DNA of 64,000 nucleotides, from assembly GCA_017590115.1 (NCBI GenBank), contig JAGGNK010007448.1, forward strand, positions 9,712,815 to 9,776,814. Direction: 5' to 3'. Below are positions 20,901 to 35,900 of this stretch, piece after piece. The notes below the pieces were generated by a model, which was not told the origin of the DNA, did not search any database, and worked only from the letters and a program-made list of their open reading frames with translations. The position numbers were made by a program, and so were the translations under genes. Origin of the DNA: Montifringilla adamsi. Lineage: Eukaryota; Chordata; Aves; Passeriformes; Passeridae. Position 1 is the first letter of the stretch, and each line of letters opens with the position of its first letter.

Positions 20901-23900
20901 AATATTAAAAAAATGCTTTTAGTTTAAAAATCCCCACAACCTCTGTGCAGGGCCAGCATGGCTCGATGCAGGAGCTGCATCTGCTCCACAAGAGGGCAAC
21001 CAAATTCCACTGTAAAATGGACAAATACTCCTGTACAAGGGAGAAATCACTGTTCAGTTTAGGCCAAAGGCAGAGTATGCCCCTACCCTGGCATGGCTGG
21101 AAAGGGCTATCCATGCACTGATGCCCACTGATCCCCTCCAGTATGTTTGGGCTGTGCTGGCAAGTTCAGAACATCCACAGCTCAGAACATCCATTCCCTG
21201 GTCAGGGGCACCCCTGAGGGCTCATTGCGAACTCCACTCTGGCATTGTCAGGAACCTGCAACACATACCCCTTGTGTCTGCGCAAAGGATAAGTGACATT
21301 AGTGAAAGTGCCTGAAAAAGCCTCCCTGAGGCAACAGAACATGCCCGTACTGGTATGCACAAGTGAGACACTGGAAACCAACACCTCTGGCCAGGAGCAG
21401 AGGGCTGAGGCAGCACAGATGATTTGGAACATTCCCCCTTCATTGGCACAGCTAAAGGGGGGACAAATCTGCTGACACTGTGCAAAGTGAAGCCCTACAA
21501 ACCCTCACCACAGAGCTCACACAGACATCACGCTCCTGTTAATGCACTCTAGTCACACACAGCCCCTTCACTGTCAAATAAACAGTTCTGCATCCTCCAG
21601 CTACAGCCTGGCAAGAACACTGCATCTGCAGGGCTGGAACTGACAATTTCCTTGAAAGAAAAGTGCAAACCATAACAACAAAGAAATTAACAAACCATCA
21701 AAACCTGAAAACTTTCACTGAAGAGGCTGATCACAGTGTGTGTAACTTGGCAAACCACAATTTTTCCATAAGCAAACTTTGGTTACTTGACTTTTCACAC
21801 TTCCTCTACAATGTTCCAAAATTTTTTTTAAAAGAATCAATTTTTTTCTTAGTTAAAATCTAACTTTGATCTGTAGTATTTTTAATGTCTCCTTTGTGAG
21901 TCCCAGCTCTGAACACGCTGTTTGATGCAAGCAGAGAGAAGCAGAGCAGCACAGTACTTACTGTTCTGGGCTGGGAACTGAGGTCCTCCGGCCCTCCACA
22001 CCAATGTTGCTCTTGGGCCTCTTGACCACATGAGGTCTTGGGGGGCGAACCTGTGACATGCACAGAGACATCTCATCAAACACTGCTCCTGCTCCAACAG
22101 CACACACACAACACATGGAGAACCACCAGTATCCTACAGGGATCTTCCACTGGGCCTTGCTTTGTCTTTTGTGCCATAATGTTACACATGAGTGTGGATA
22201 CATCAATGAATCTGAAGGATGAAAATAAACCACACGGCCCCACAACCTGCAAACGAAACATATATGCTTGTCACTGTTTGCTATTTGCCCTGTCCTGTTT
22301 GGTGTGGGCTGAATTTCAGAGAAAGATTCCCTAAGAGTGAGCTTCCCCCTGAGCAGTCAGTGGCAAGAGAAAAGCTGGGAATGTCCATGTGCTCTGGACA
22401 GTGCACTGGCAGTGGGGCTCAGCTCTGACACCATGACCCTTCTGGCCACTTGCTCCCAGGAACCCAACCTCTCAGGTGAGGACTTCTGTGCAAAGGTGTC
22501 AGGAAAAATGTGTACTTAAGATAAATGTTTTAACATGAAAAACTCAGCTCATTCTTCATTAAAAATTTTCTTCCTTCCAGCAGCTGAAGACAAACCCTCA
22601 CCAGCCATATTGCCATTATCACTCCTGGTATTCAGTCAAGACTTCTGCTGTCTGTAAGTAAAATCCAAAGCTTTTCTGTGGAAGATGATGCTGCTGCCAA
22701 TCCAGTCTCACATACATATCCATCACCTTCTAATGTATGGAAATTCAGCTTGATTTCTGACCAGGATCTCCACAAGCAAACAAGTCATATTTCAAGGAAA
22801 GGAATAAGCACTTGTGCTCAAAGCTTGTGTATGTGCCAGCTTACACTGCTGAGGAATCCTGGGCTGAACTTATCCCTGCGAGTCAAATGAGGGAATTTGC
22901 AGCACCAGGGCAGACTGTACACACCAGCTTCACGTGTTTTGTTAAGAAAGCACAACTCTATCTGAAAAAGAGTCGGATCTGTGGGCTCAGCTCAACACTA
23001 ATCTCAACAGAAATGGCCAAACACCCAAATAAAGTTGAGAATACAATTCAGCTCCTGACCTTCCAGAGCTTGTGCTCCCTTAAGAGGCGCAAGAGAAAGG
23101 AGATGTTCATGGCCTACAGCCTGAGTGCTCTGGAGTGACTACATAAATTAAAAAAAATATATAATTTGTTGGGGATCGGGGACTTTCCAGGTTTGTTTTG
23201 GTTTTTTTTAGATTTTTTTTCCCAGGTACATAAACCTCAAATTTTCCTGCCAGGAGAAAGCCACCAAATTGCGTGTAGTGCTTCTGCCCTACACACCAGT
23301 ATGCAGAAAATAGCAGCAGCATTATTGCATTGAATTTTCATTTCAAAGGAAATGGTGCACAGCAGATATGATGAAGAAATCCAGAGTTGTATTGCCACTA
23401 TTTCTTAGGAAAAAGGGCTTATGAAAAGGTCAGATGTTAAGGTCTTGGAGATCAGTCCCCACACAAGGCTGCTCCTCTCTACAATAAAGACAGCTTAAGA
23501 ATGTGAATTTATGGCAGGAATGGAAGGATTAAGTTTGTGGCAACTTCAACTGAACTTGCAACGTGGTGAAACATGGGGAAAAGAACAACAGAGCTAATTA
23601 GAGGAGCTGAGCTGTCAGAGCGCAGCAGAATGGCTCGGTGCCAACAAACAAAAGGAATGGGCTGGCAATCAGCAGGATCGATGAAGAATACTGCTTCATT
23701 AGGGCTGATAAAACCGGGAGAGACCGCAGAGAGGAGTGCGGGAGAGGGGGCGACAGGCGGGAGGAACGGAGAGGAGAGCGCAAAGGAGAGAGGGAAAGAG
23801 AGGAAGAAAGCAAAGCTGCTTAATTAAATGGGAGCTGGGAGCTGATGTGTAAAGCTGGCCTGTCAGCGTGCTGGGAACACTTTCACCCTTCGGGTGGGTG

Positions 23901-26900
23901 TGCTGCTGGGGAGGGAGAGAGGTGAGAGTTTGGGGTGGCTCCAGGGGGCCCCAGCCCAGTGCGGTGCAAGGTGACAAAGCTGAGCTGGATTTAGAGCATT
24001 GTTCCTGGGAACTGCAGAGAAAAGCCAGGAATCAAGTCAATTCCTTGGTGGATTTTGAGTCTCACATAGCCACAGAGGCAAGGTTAAATGTTTATCAAAT
24101 GCAAAATATCAAAGAAATCCAATTACATGAGCACACACAGCCAAAAGAAAAAAAGGTAAACTTGCAGGACAGAAGGGTTGAATGTGCTTATTACTGTTCC
24201 CATCAACTTAATGCATAATTACTATATTTTAACTTTTTCTAATTGAATAAAGTTTCCAAACAACCACTATTAATCCAAACAGACCTCCATTAATTAGAAG
24301 CAACAACCCTCTCTCTTTCATAATACCACCACCACTTATTTCCAAAGCAGCAGAATGCAAAGAACATCTCTGTTCTGCTTCCTTAACCTTTCTTTGGTCT
24401 GTGTTTTTGGCTTTATTATCAGCAATTACTCATATTGCAAGCACTAGTGCCCATGTACTCCTCCTTGCAGCACAAAGTATTTCTCAGGAATTCTGGTATT
24501 ATGTGGCCCTGGCTGGAAGAGCAGAGGGACCTGGTCACCCCCTTTAGTGCTTGTGTACAAGGCCAGGATAAATCACTTGCTGATACCCACCTCTGTAGGA
24601 GCTGCCAAGCCTGAGAGGGAAAAAGCAGCCTGCAAAAAGTATTATTTACACATACAGAAATGTGTTGCAACTACTGAAAGCCAAATAACAGTTCTGAACA
24701 ACAACAAATTTATGTATATTTGATACAAGCATATTTTTGGGATTGATTATAATAATTTACATTTATCTTGAATTTCCCCTTGATGAATGAAGCCTTTCTG
24801 TTCCACTTACTGACACAGCCAGAGGAATGCAACAGGAGCTTTCATTATTACATTTCCAACCTTTTATCAATCACATTGGGAGCAAAGACAGTTGAACCAA
24901 CCGTGTTACAGTGAGGACTATTAATACCCTACAGCTGGGAGATTAAACAGTCTTAACAAGACCTCCACATAATAAACGACTCCATTTGAACAATAAAGTT
25001 CAGCAACTTTGGTACAGAGGAATCACAACATGCCCCCTCACACCTGCCAAATGTGGAACCAAGGGCATGGGAACACTACAGGAAGCCCACAGCACACGGA
25101 GTCTGATCCCAGTGAAATACATCTGGGAGGGTCTCCCATGCCCATTGTACTTAGGAGAACACACATAATCATAGTCGATGCTATTTTTTAAACACAGAAA
25201 ACAGAAATCTTCAGGGGAAAAAATCCATAAAAATGACTCTATTAAGCTAAACACCCAGAGTTAAAAAGACGGAGGAGAAGAAACACATGCCACTGAAATG
25301 TCACACAGGAACATGCACCAGAGATCGAAAGTTAAAAGACACACCCAGTTGCACTTGTTAACCAGTTACCTGCTCATCCAAAACACATTTTAACAAGTTT
25401 TAGCAAGATCAGATTTGAAAACTTGCATCTCTCTCTTTCTTATGCACGTACGTGTATGGATAAGGAAGCAAGAAGTAAGATGATTTGGGGGGGAACTATA
25501 TTCATAAAGCTGAATATAATCCTGAACACACATAAATATCTTCCAATGCTGTGACAAAAACCAACACCCCTCCTAAATTGATAATTCTTGCCTGTGCCTT
25601 TAAAATAAATAAACATCTGGTGCAGACCCAGCAGGGTGTCCAGTTTTAATGCCATCCTGCATAGTCCAGAGGTAAAAACTGTCCTACAGTGAGTGTTCTT
25701 GGGGAAAAACTGCTGAGATAAGGTATCCCTACCTAATACGTACAGGCACTGCACTGCCAGTAATTTCTGTGCAGTTCTTCCATGGAAGAGCCCCTTCCTC
25801 TGGCCATCCTCTGGGCCTTCTTTTACACCATGGAATTATCCAGTGTATGTCATCCATAACATGGCACCAATGTTCTACCGCTAAGATCAACCTTGCTTTC
25901 TTCAACTCTATTCATACATGGAGAAGAATTAGGCATCCCAAATTAATGAAAAGCATAACTTGCAGAGAATAAATATGTCTTCAGACTTCTGCTTCCTTTC
26001 AGATTTGAGTTCAGTGCAAGTCTTCAAAAGCTCACTGGCTAAAAACTTCCGTCAGCCAGTCTAGCAGGGCTTTGTGTGTAAGAAACCACCGCAAAAGTCA
26101 AACCAGAGGTGGCCAGAGCAGCCCCAGTTACCTGCAGAGCTGCCCGAGAGCTGCAGGGCTCGCCAGAGAAAAGCAGAACAACCGCGGGTCCCAGGGCTGT
26201 GCCGCAGCAGAGAGAAGGCAGTTTAGGAGCATAATTCACACATGGCTTCTGTGCAGAGCTTGACAATCCAAACTACCAGGGTTTAGTAGTGCTACAAAGA
26301 GCGTAACTCAGGCAGTGTTAAGCTGTGGCAGTGAAACAATCCCCAGCTACTCACGGGCCTGGAGGAGCGCTGGATCTTTGGGGGCGGTGGCCGCGGCGGG
26401 CGGAGTCTGTGCTGCTGCAGCAAAGTGGAGACTAAATTAAAGTCACCTGCATGGAAACACCTCTGATGTCCTGGCAAAAGCAGCATGAGCATGTGACAGC
26501 ACGTGATCTACCTTCATACTCACCTCACAAAATGCCATTTTTCTTACTCTGTTTTCCAAAGCAGTGACAAACCCCAGGGCCTACGATGTGCCCCAGCAGC
26601 ACAGGTACCCACGCTGGGCTGAACTCAGCTCCTGCCACAGCAAAGGCAGCAGGGACAGCACCAGACAGCCAAAACGGACTGACACAACAAAGATGTTCAG
26701 GGTGGATTCTTGGACCTCGAGGCCCAAGTGTTCCAGGCTACATTTATGCAAATGGAAACCAGGATACTCAAAAACACTTTCAACTAAAATCTCAAGTGAT
26801 TTTAGTGCTTGTGAAAACTTATGGAGAAGGCCACAAACCAGACGTATAAGAGCATGGAAAAAACCCCGATTCAGTTAAACTTTTCATGCACTTAAAGGTG

Positions 26901-29900
26901 AGCTTATGTTCAGATCCTGTCCTGGGTTTTATTCCTAAGTGACCAACAATAAGTCAGGTCTTAAAGCAACATGATGGCCTAGAACCCAAAACTACTTGTG
27001 TAAATATTATTTTAGTTCTGTGTAAGTGAAAATGAACATACTACAAATTTTCTACATATTTATATTACAATAAACTACTCCTTTGCAGGAGCCAATACTT
27101 TCATATCCTTAACCTGTCACTAGATTATTTTTTCCAGCTGAGATTTAAATATCATATATGATTAAGCTTTCATCTCTGATCAAAAAATAGTTCTATGTAT
27201 TTCCACAATAAAGACACACACAAATGCTGCTTTGGGAAAAGATTAAAGGTGTAGAGACTTTTTTGTCTTTTGGACTTCTAACCAGGCATCGTGTTAACCC
27301 TCAGAACTGTGACCTCAGTGCTTGTAGCAACACAGGCAAACCCAACACTCCAATTCCAATTTCTGCTCTCACTGCAGTGCTCCCAGCAGTGGAGTTTGTT
27401 GGGAGCTTTGTATGTGCTGCAGCACACAGCCCATGGCTGAGCCTCGGGAGATGTCAGAGCAGGGTAAGAACTGCCCAGGGCCAGCAGAGCTCCCTACACT
27501 AAGCAGGAACAGGGCTGTGAACACAGGCAGGAGCAGGCTGAGGGGAGGAGAGGCACCCACAGGGAACAGGGGCTCTCCCAGAGCTGCACTGCCAGCGCTG
27601 CTGCTCCTGCCTGTCAGCACAGTGGGATAAGCAATGTTCAAACTCTCTGAGTTTGCTGGGAAGCTACTGTTTTGAAGTTAATTTGTTAATGCAGCAAAAC
27701 ACATTGTTTCTAAAAGGTCAGCAGGTGAAGCTGCGTTGGAATATCAACTTAATTACCTGGGCTGTAGGGAGGAATGGGCACCAGCCAGCACATGGCTGCA
27801 GTGCTAAAAGCTGCTAAATTGCTATTCCAGGTATGGTCCTAAATATATGTACTATAGCTTTTTCTGTGAAGGGAGAAATCTCTAAATTAGCACTTTCTCA
27901 CCAATAGCTGTTTACCAGCTTACCTTTTTCCTCTGGATATTTGCTTAATCGTCTTGTCCTAAATACTTCTGAAGCAACAAGACAGAAAATTTGCAGAAAG
28001 CCATTTTTATGACTGCAGATCTGGTATTGCTTTGCTAATTATCAGAAAAGTGACTTTAAGCTATGAGACGCTAGAGTAAGAAAAATCTTACATTCACTTT
28101 TACACTATCAAAATATTATCCAAAAATTATAGATCCCACATCTCACAAAATAGCTATTATATACGCAAGGAACTTTCACAATACAGATATTTAGAGTTTT
28201 ATACCAGAGAAAACATTACAAAAGGATAATTTTTGGTCTGTGACATAACAGCTTGTGAGCAGAATATTATCTCAAACTAATTGTGGATGTGTTTTGAGGT
28301 GGTATTCAAAACAGAGCCTTGTGAGTAAATCAGAGGTGCTAGTTCTGGTGCTGGAAGGAAATGCTTAAAGGAAACACCACCACAGGAGAACTGGTTTGTG
28401 GAGAAAGAAGTGTTTCTCAATTAGCAGTGAGGGTGTTTCCAACAATTTCCAAAGCAAAGCTCTTCTAGATGAGAATCTTATTTCCTTCCGAAATTGAGGA
28501 CTGGTTTGAAAATACTTTAAAGTCAACCAGCCATGGGAGAGATGCCTTGTGCTGGATGAGGCCAGGCTCACACACACCAGGCTACAGGAGACCTCAAGTG
28601 CTGACTTTGGGAGAACATGCTGGACTCAACTGAACAGTCCAATAAAAAAAAAAGGGGAGAAAATAACAACACTGAAAAATGTGTGGTACCTAAAAAGATT
28701 CAGTAGAGAAAGCAGACGGAATCTACGAGGCTGCTGTTTTATTATCCAGCCAGATCCCTGCACAGCACACTCTGCTTTTTACATGCCCCCATATGTACAG
28801 CTCACAAACTGGTATGACAGGAACAGTGTATGCTTTACAGAATATATTTTTAATTTACACTCTGAAATACTTCAATGGAAATCTGCTGGGTCCTGTGATA
28901 AAAATAATCTCCATGTTTTAAGGGATGCCTCATTCTTCAAGCCACAGTTGTAGATTGGGAAGGTAGAACAAGTCTGGCCCAGAGCCCAGGTGCTGCCGAC
29001 CACAGCCTGAAAGCCACTGCACACTGAGCTACGTGCAATAGGTACCTCTTCCCACAGCAAACAGGTGGCTGCAGAATACAAAATATTTAATTCCATTTAG
29101 AGTCTTTGTATAATTTCTTGTTATTGCTTTGATATTTCCCACCACTTTGCACTTCAGTTTTTGCATCATATTTTTTTCTGGACCCAGCAATAACAGCAGA
29201 ATCCCGCACTGACAATATCAATACCCACTCCTCAGTCCTAGATGGGTAACTCTGTGAACACACAGGGATGTGCCTGGTACTACACTAAGCCAGGAAGGAA
29301 CACATCCTAGGGACTCTGCACCGCACAGTGGGCCTTACCCTGAAGCAGCACAACTTCATTTGTCCAGAAGGAGAATAAAACCCCAGCTCTCTGTGATGTT
29401 GCTGCATAATGACAGGGCCATGAAGGAAAACTCCCTTAACTCATCAAAGCAGGTCCTTTCTGGATTACAGCAAAACAGCAAGGAGGGCTTTTGTACAACT
29501 GTTCACAGAGGTAAAACTGGCAAGAGGTTGAAAGAGAATCTCACTGAGATGATAATTTTTCCAGAGAACTTCTTCCAAAATGAGGTTCATTTTGCTGTGG
29601 CTTGTTTTCATTCTGTCTATTCCTCAACATGCATGGATGGAGAGATATGTTGCAAAAAATCCCAGACCCCAGGAATATATTTATCCCCATGTGTTAAAGC
29701 CTATCCATCTACTACCTCAGCAGAGTTTAAAATCACAGCTAATAGGTTAACAACTGCTTTTCTTCTGCTTCAGATGAAGAATATCAGAAAGCTGGGGGAA
29801 TATTCAGCTTCCCAATTTGTACTGACTGCTCAGTGCTACTTGCAATGTCTGTTTGACAGGACTGACATTTTGTACCACTGTGAGATGGGAGAACGTGTGA

Positions 29901-32900
29901 CATTTTTATTCATGGTGGCGTACGCCCTTGTAATGATCAGCCCTGGTCGATGTGCTTACTGCAGCAGCCCCGAGCCCTCGGAGAACAAACACGAGCCCGA
30001 GGTGCCAGCAGTTTGGCTGCCTTATTAAACACCACCAGGATTCTAACGAAGAGCAACTGCTGGAAAATCTCACTGTCAAATCCTCAAGGACATTGTCAAC
30101 ATGGAACTAACTACGTATATTTTTCACTTAAAATACTAGAAAATCCAGCAATGCAATATTAAATTTAAAGAAAAAAGCCACAGTGGTTTGTGTGTTTTTT
30201 AACTGGTCATTTTACCAGCTTTACATTGGCTTTCTGTGGTCCTGATGCTGGAATTCAAATCAAAGAGATTGTGTAACCTACATGATTTAAAATGCTGGAA
30301 AATGGACATATCCCTTATTATCTCTTAACAGCTATTTCTCTCTAGCAAGTGGAATACTTGCACAGAAAAAAAAGAAAAAGAAAAAAGACATGGTCTCTCA
30401 TTTAAGGAATTCTACAAACAGCAATGACTCTCTGCTTCTCTCACCTTCATCGTTCAGCAAGCCAGGCTGCATAACTGGGGAGACACTCTGCCCCACACAC
30501 CCACAGAAGGACATGGACCCTCTATCTGCAGCCTGGCACCCATAACTGTTTTATGTGGTATTCATCAGCCCAGCTTGGAAGGGCAAATCCAAAAAATGCC
30601 TGGCCAAGCGAACAGTCACAGTGGGGTCAGCATTTAGAAGAATTATACGTTTCATATATTCTTCCCCTTTAATCTCCTGGTTTAATCCAGTGGCCCAGAG
30701 GTCAATTCAGACAGTTCTGGCCTAACTGCACATATCAACTTCATAAGTAATACATAAGAAGCCTCTGGATGCTGATCTACATTGATAGAGAAGCAAGTCA
30801 CCCATAAGACACTGTGAGCTCTCCTCAAGTTGTCAATCTAGGTGATTTGGGTAGCCTTGCATGTACTGATGTATTTATTTTCTATGCATGTATTATTTAT
30901 AAAGCACAACTCTCCTCTCACATGCCAGCAGTGATGGACCAAGATCCTCCCTACAAGATATTTATGGGTTCCTCAGCAGAACAGGACTAACAAGGAGACT
31001 CTGCAGACACATTACAGCTGCTGCTGCTTGTCACAAGGCCTGGGAGGTCAGCTCTGCCAGCCTTCCCTTCACACATGCAGGCAGTGCAGCACCTGACACA
31101 CTGTACTCAGGGCAGCACAGTGATTCCCAGCATCCCTGGGTAAGGAGTGCTTCACAGACAGCTGGAAAACACTGAAAGCCACAGTCTGCAATGTGCTTTT
31201 TCATGGCTGAACACATGTGCTGGATGCAGTCTGGGGCCACAATCTCACTGCAAAGCATGAATTCCTGCATGGCACAGCACCAGGCCCCCTGCTGCAGTGA
31301 GCCCAGCTGTGCCTGCTCCATTGACATTGGTTTTACGACTCTGACTAAGAACACTGTCCCCTGAGAACCTGATGGGACATGTGAGTGGTCTCAAGCAGAC
31401 ATTAGATGGACAAGTGCTTCTGGGCCAAGACATTTGTCTTTCTTGTGAGGTGACTTTTACTGAGCAAGACTGAATTCCTTCCTGAAAGGAACAGGCAAAG
31501 AAAGGAATGAGAACAAATGAGGGTAGAAGATACGCTTTCTGAAGACAAAATCATTTTAAAGAACTTATACTTTTGCTAAATCCATAAAGAATCAAATGGA
31601 GAGAGGGAGGAAACCCCATGTGGCTCCAGAGAAAGGAAATGGGAACCCACATTGCTCATCCGTGGGGAAGAGTGGAAGGGAGGTTCATTTTCTTAATGAA
31701 GGTCCTGCTATTGTCCAAGCAGCTCAGAGTGGCCAGAGGAGGAGCTGGCTCTGCAACCACAGCACACGGTTACACGAATATTAGCAAATGAACTTGTTTT
31801 CCCCTTTCCCCTTTGGTTTCTACCTCAGTGCCACACAATGCCTGCTGTGATCCAGGGGAATCTGCTATTGTTCCGATGCACCTGGGTGTGAAGGGAGTCA
31901 CAGGGTCTGGCAAAGGAGCCTTCCTCCCTTCCCTACTTCATCCCTTTTACCCTGAGATAATCCCTCCTCTGCTGCCTCTGGCCTCAGTGATCCAGTTCTG
32001 CATTCCTGGAATGTAGCTGGCTGGTGTTCTCCCCATCTTTCCCCTGACCTCTTAATGCCGTTTAATCTCCTGGAAGAAGAGCACTGCCCTACCAAGCAGA
32101 GTTGTTTGTTCTATGTGTCCAAGTGCAGACTGTGACTAGGAAAAATGAACACGTTCACTTACAGCAAAAGGATTCAAAACAGCAAATAAGATGGCAATTT
32201 CCATGCTGTGGCCTGCAAGAGTTTAACAGCAGTCAGGATGAGCCACGGAGAGAACTCAGAGAATCCTTTCCACACTCAGACAAGCTGCTTCAGTACATCA
32301 GTGCATTTTCCATTTGTTTCATAGCTATTTGCATTAGTCCCCAGAGCACTGATTCTCTGTAGTGTGCATCAAGAGTGGAACCTGATTGAATCTCTCTACT
32401 AAAGATATATGTGGAAGAGTCTTTTGTATTTTCTTAAGCTTTACACCTTTTGGTGCATAAATGGAATTAAATATCCTATTTGCTAGTAAATAAAAACAAG
32501 CCACAGAAAACATAAACCCAGCTAAGCTGACAAAAGACATTCTAATTATAACAGACACAATTAGAGAGCTGTACAGAACTGCCTGGATCACTCACTTCTA
32601 ATGAAATTATTCTCTTTCCCAACAAGTGATGTTTCTGGCAGCTTATCATTTGCTAGTTTAATTGTACTAAATCAGGGGTGCTATTGTCTGTGGGAAAGCT
32701 CCTATGGAGGAACGTTCCTAAGTGTACGTTTGATTTTTAAGCCCTTGGCTCATCCTGTGTGTTCACACCACCTTTTCCAGACTGGTGGGAAGACTGGGCA
32801 CAGGTACCAATCCTGTATGAACTCTGTGGGTCCTGCCAAAATAGCCCCAACAGGTGCTTGGACAAGGAACCTGTTCAAAACAGTCACACGACAGAGTGTA

Positions 32901-35900
32901 GTGTTTATTCTCCAAACCGCTCAAAGACAACACAGACACATGTGTTCTACCAAAAATGTACAAGTGTGGGCATGGAAACAAGAGCCCAAACCGAGTCACA
33001 AATCACCAGTGTCCCACTCTGCCCCAGTCAGGACTTACTGGGCTCCCAGTGCTGTCCTGCCTGGCACACTGGGAAGGATCCCGAGGACAGCTCTGGCAAC
33101 TGAATATGCAGCATATGTTCAATGCTTTAAGGACATTTTGGTCAGCTTTTAAGACAACAAACCAGAAGAAAGCAAGTAATAGGACATTCATAGAATCATT
33201 AAGGTTGAAAAAGACTGGAAAGATGGTCAAGTCCAACCATCAGCATGGTTGCTGAACCAGCACCACGAGAGATGTTCTCTGTAGCCCCGGATCTTCCATA
33301 ATAATTAACCTTACTCTTCCCCCAAACTTATAGCACTACTCAGTACTACAAACCTTCCATTTGAATCTTGTTCTTGGCTTGAAAATTGCTCCCTCTTCTC
33401 CCCACCCATTAAACCCTGAGCTGCCTGTTGAGTAGAGTTGTGCTGCCCCACAGCCCGTGGCGATAGTTCCTGTATTTGGTTGATGCAGGGATCAAGAACA
33501 AAGGCACGCCCTGGGTAAAGCATGTAAAGTCCCACCCAGGAAAAGCAGTGGTCCCACCCTCCCACGGTGGTGTCTTACTAAGAACACTCCGTTTAGGTCT
33601 TCACTACACTGCCCCAGGCTATCTGGCTAAAAATCCTTCTTTTCACCATCAAGGGGAGCTTTCCCACAATGTCTGAATATTGCAGAAAGAATCACTGAAA
33701 CAATTCCATAATAAACAAGGCTCTCCAATGATGCCTGATCGCCACTCACCAAGAGGAGCCAGGACATATAGAATCTCCCCCAGTCAGCCAATTACTGCCA
33801 AATTTTGGTGAGCCATCAGCTGAGGGGCTGTGCTTTTACAGGCATTTCAAGACATTTTGCTGATATTTTCTGTAGCCAAACAACTGCAGATACACAACAG
33901 TGTTTGGAAAAGCCAGCAACTCCCTCACTCTAGGGTGAGAGATAATGAGTTAAAATTAAAGGTTGTTGCTGGCTCGCTAGCCCATCCCCCTTTAGCTAAT
34001 CTGTCATGTAATGAAGAGAAGCACCCAGCACAGGACAGCTCGCTGCCGGCTCACTTACAGCGAGCTGATTAAGAATGTTCAACCAACAGCAGACTGCAGA
34101 CCTTTCCGAGGAAAATAAATAGACTGTATGCAAATGTGTTTGTCACTTTGACAGCACGTCTCAATTAAAGGCCCGCGCGGCGGCGGAGCGCTGCTGCAGC
34201 GCTGCGGCCGCTCCTGCACCGCCCGCCCCGAGCCGGGCCCTGACCCCAGCGCACGCATGCATTTTAAACCTCGCTGCCAGCCGCACAATGCTGCACTCCG
34301 AGAGAGCCCCTGACAATGAGAAAAAAGCCTCTTTCATCCTCTTCAGTTTAGAAGAGCTGTGAATGCACAAACAGCCCTTATTTCAGAGTTCTTGTGCCTT
34401 TTTAATTGTTCCCACCTTCTGTATTCTAGACGGAGTTAAAAGTGACATTAAAATCTCTGCCTTTAATCACGAGTTAGAAGCCATCTCCCATTTATACAGT
34501 AAATGTTGCTGCTTTTTTCCTCTCCAAAGCCTTAATCTATATTTCATAAACCTGAACATCTTTTCCTTTTGAATGAACGTATGATTTCATTTTTGTTTTG
34601 GCACTGGGCTATCAGGAAGAGCAGACCATTGCCAGGACGAAGGCTGAGTCAGACAGCCCTACAACTGCTAAGTCAGATCGCTTTTTGGAAACCAGCATTT
34701 GTGATGTGATGACAGCAGTAAGCATTTAGCCAGCGAGCCTCTCCCCACAGCCAGGGGTCAGGAAAGCTGATGTGTGCTTCTTGCAACACAGAAAAGTGAT
34801 CATTAAAAAATTTGAAAGTGACTGTTAAAAAACCTCATGAATTTAAATTTGCACTTCCCACTCAAATATATATATTTTATTAATCTACCATCATGTTTGA
34901 ACAATCCATCATTCACAAAAATCTAAAGGAAAAACTGAAAATAAATTGTAGTATGGTCTGATTTCTAACTGCTTCAAATGAAATGTAGCATGTCCTGCTG
35001 GAGCTAGATGGCTGCATTCCTCCAGTAGCCCCAATTCCTCTCAACTGTAGTGGCACTGAAAGTAACAGAAAATAATCTCTACTGAAAATATTTAATTGGA
35101 AGAGAACGATTTTCAAAAATTCTCCAAGAACTTACTTTTAGCACACTGGTGAAACTACTGAAAAAATAAATCTAATTCTGAAATGATGCAGACAGCATTG
35201 CTGTGAGCACTGATCAGACCTCAGGTAGCCCCATCCAATACCTGAACAGTCAGTGCAGCCACACCAACTAGTTTCTATTCATAGATACTTCTCTAAAACG
35301 GGTTTGCTTCACATTTTATAATGTTTTACAATTGCTTTAAATGTACACTTTGCTTCCTTAGAAGAAATCAGATATTCCCTCCTGTTTTCTGGTCAGAACA
35401 GTGTAAAGAATAGATACAGCAAAAGAAAAGAGAACTGTGAACACAAATCATGTCATTTTTTTGAGTCAATCTGTAGCTAATAGGGAAACACTGGCAAACT
35501 GATAATAAACACTGGATATTTTTCCATGAAAATCACAGCAACTACAACATTTTCTAAACAGCTAGCTCTTCAAACCCCACCCCCAAACTCTCTGTTTTGC
35601 AGACATATCAAAAGAAACATTATATGAGTAACTAACGTGATCAGCTCAGCTGTCAATACTGAATACAGAGCACACTAACAAGCTATTAATTGATTTTTCC
35701 ATCTTAGTTCATTGCATTTCATTTTCAGAGAATGTTCAAATGCTTTAATAGCTGGACATCCCATATTGACACTAATGATCTGGCTAGATAACAGGGGATG
35801 TTTTAAATTCTACACCCTCAGTCCTGAGAGCTGTAGCACCTTGCATGCTAAAACAGCTGCAAAATAGTTTATAAAATTGCTACAATATTTATGCTTCCCC

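Larger units (their letters stand above)
22051..26354 (-). other. DENND1A intron
   Basis: A 4.3-kb intron. It holds a candidate regulatory stretch and a purine-rich tract at 23580-23812. No gene is seen. Confidence 0.8.

Noticed and set aside
32601..33152. 183-codon plus-strand open frame
   Set aside because: No recognised domain. It lies next to a CR1 fragment and looks like chance or decayed repeat sequence.
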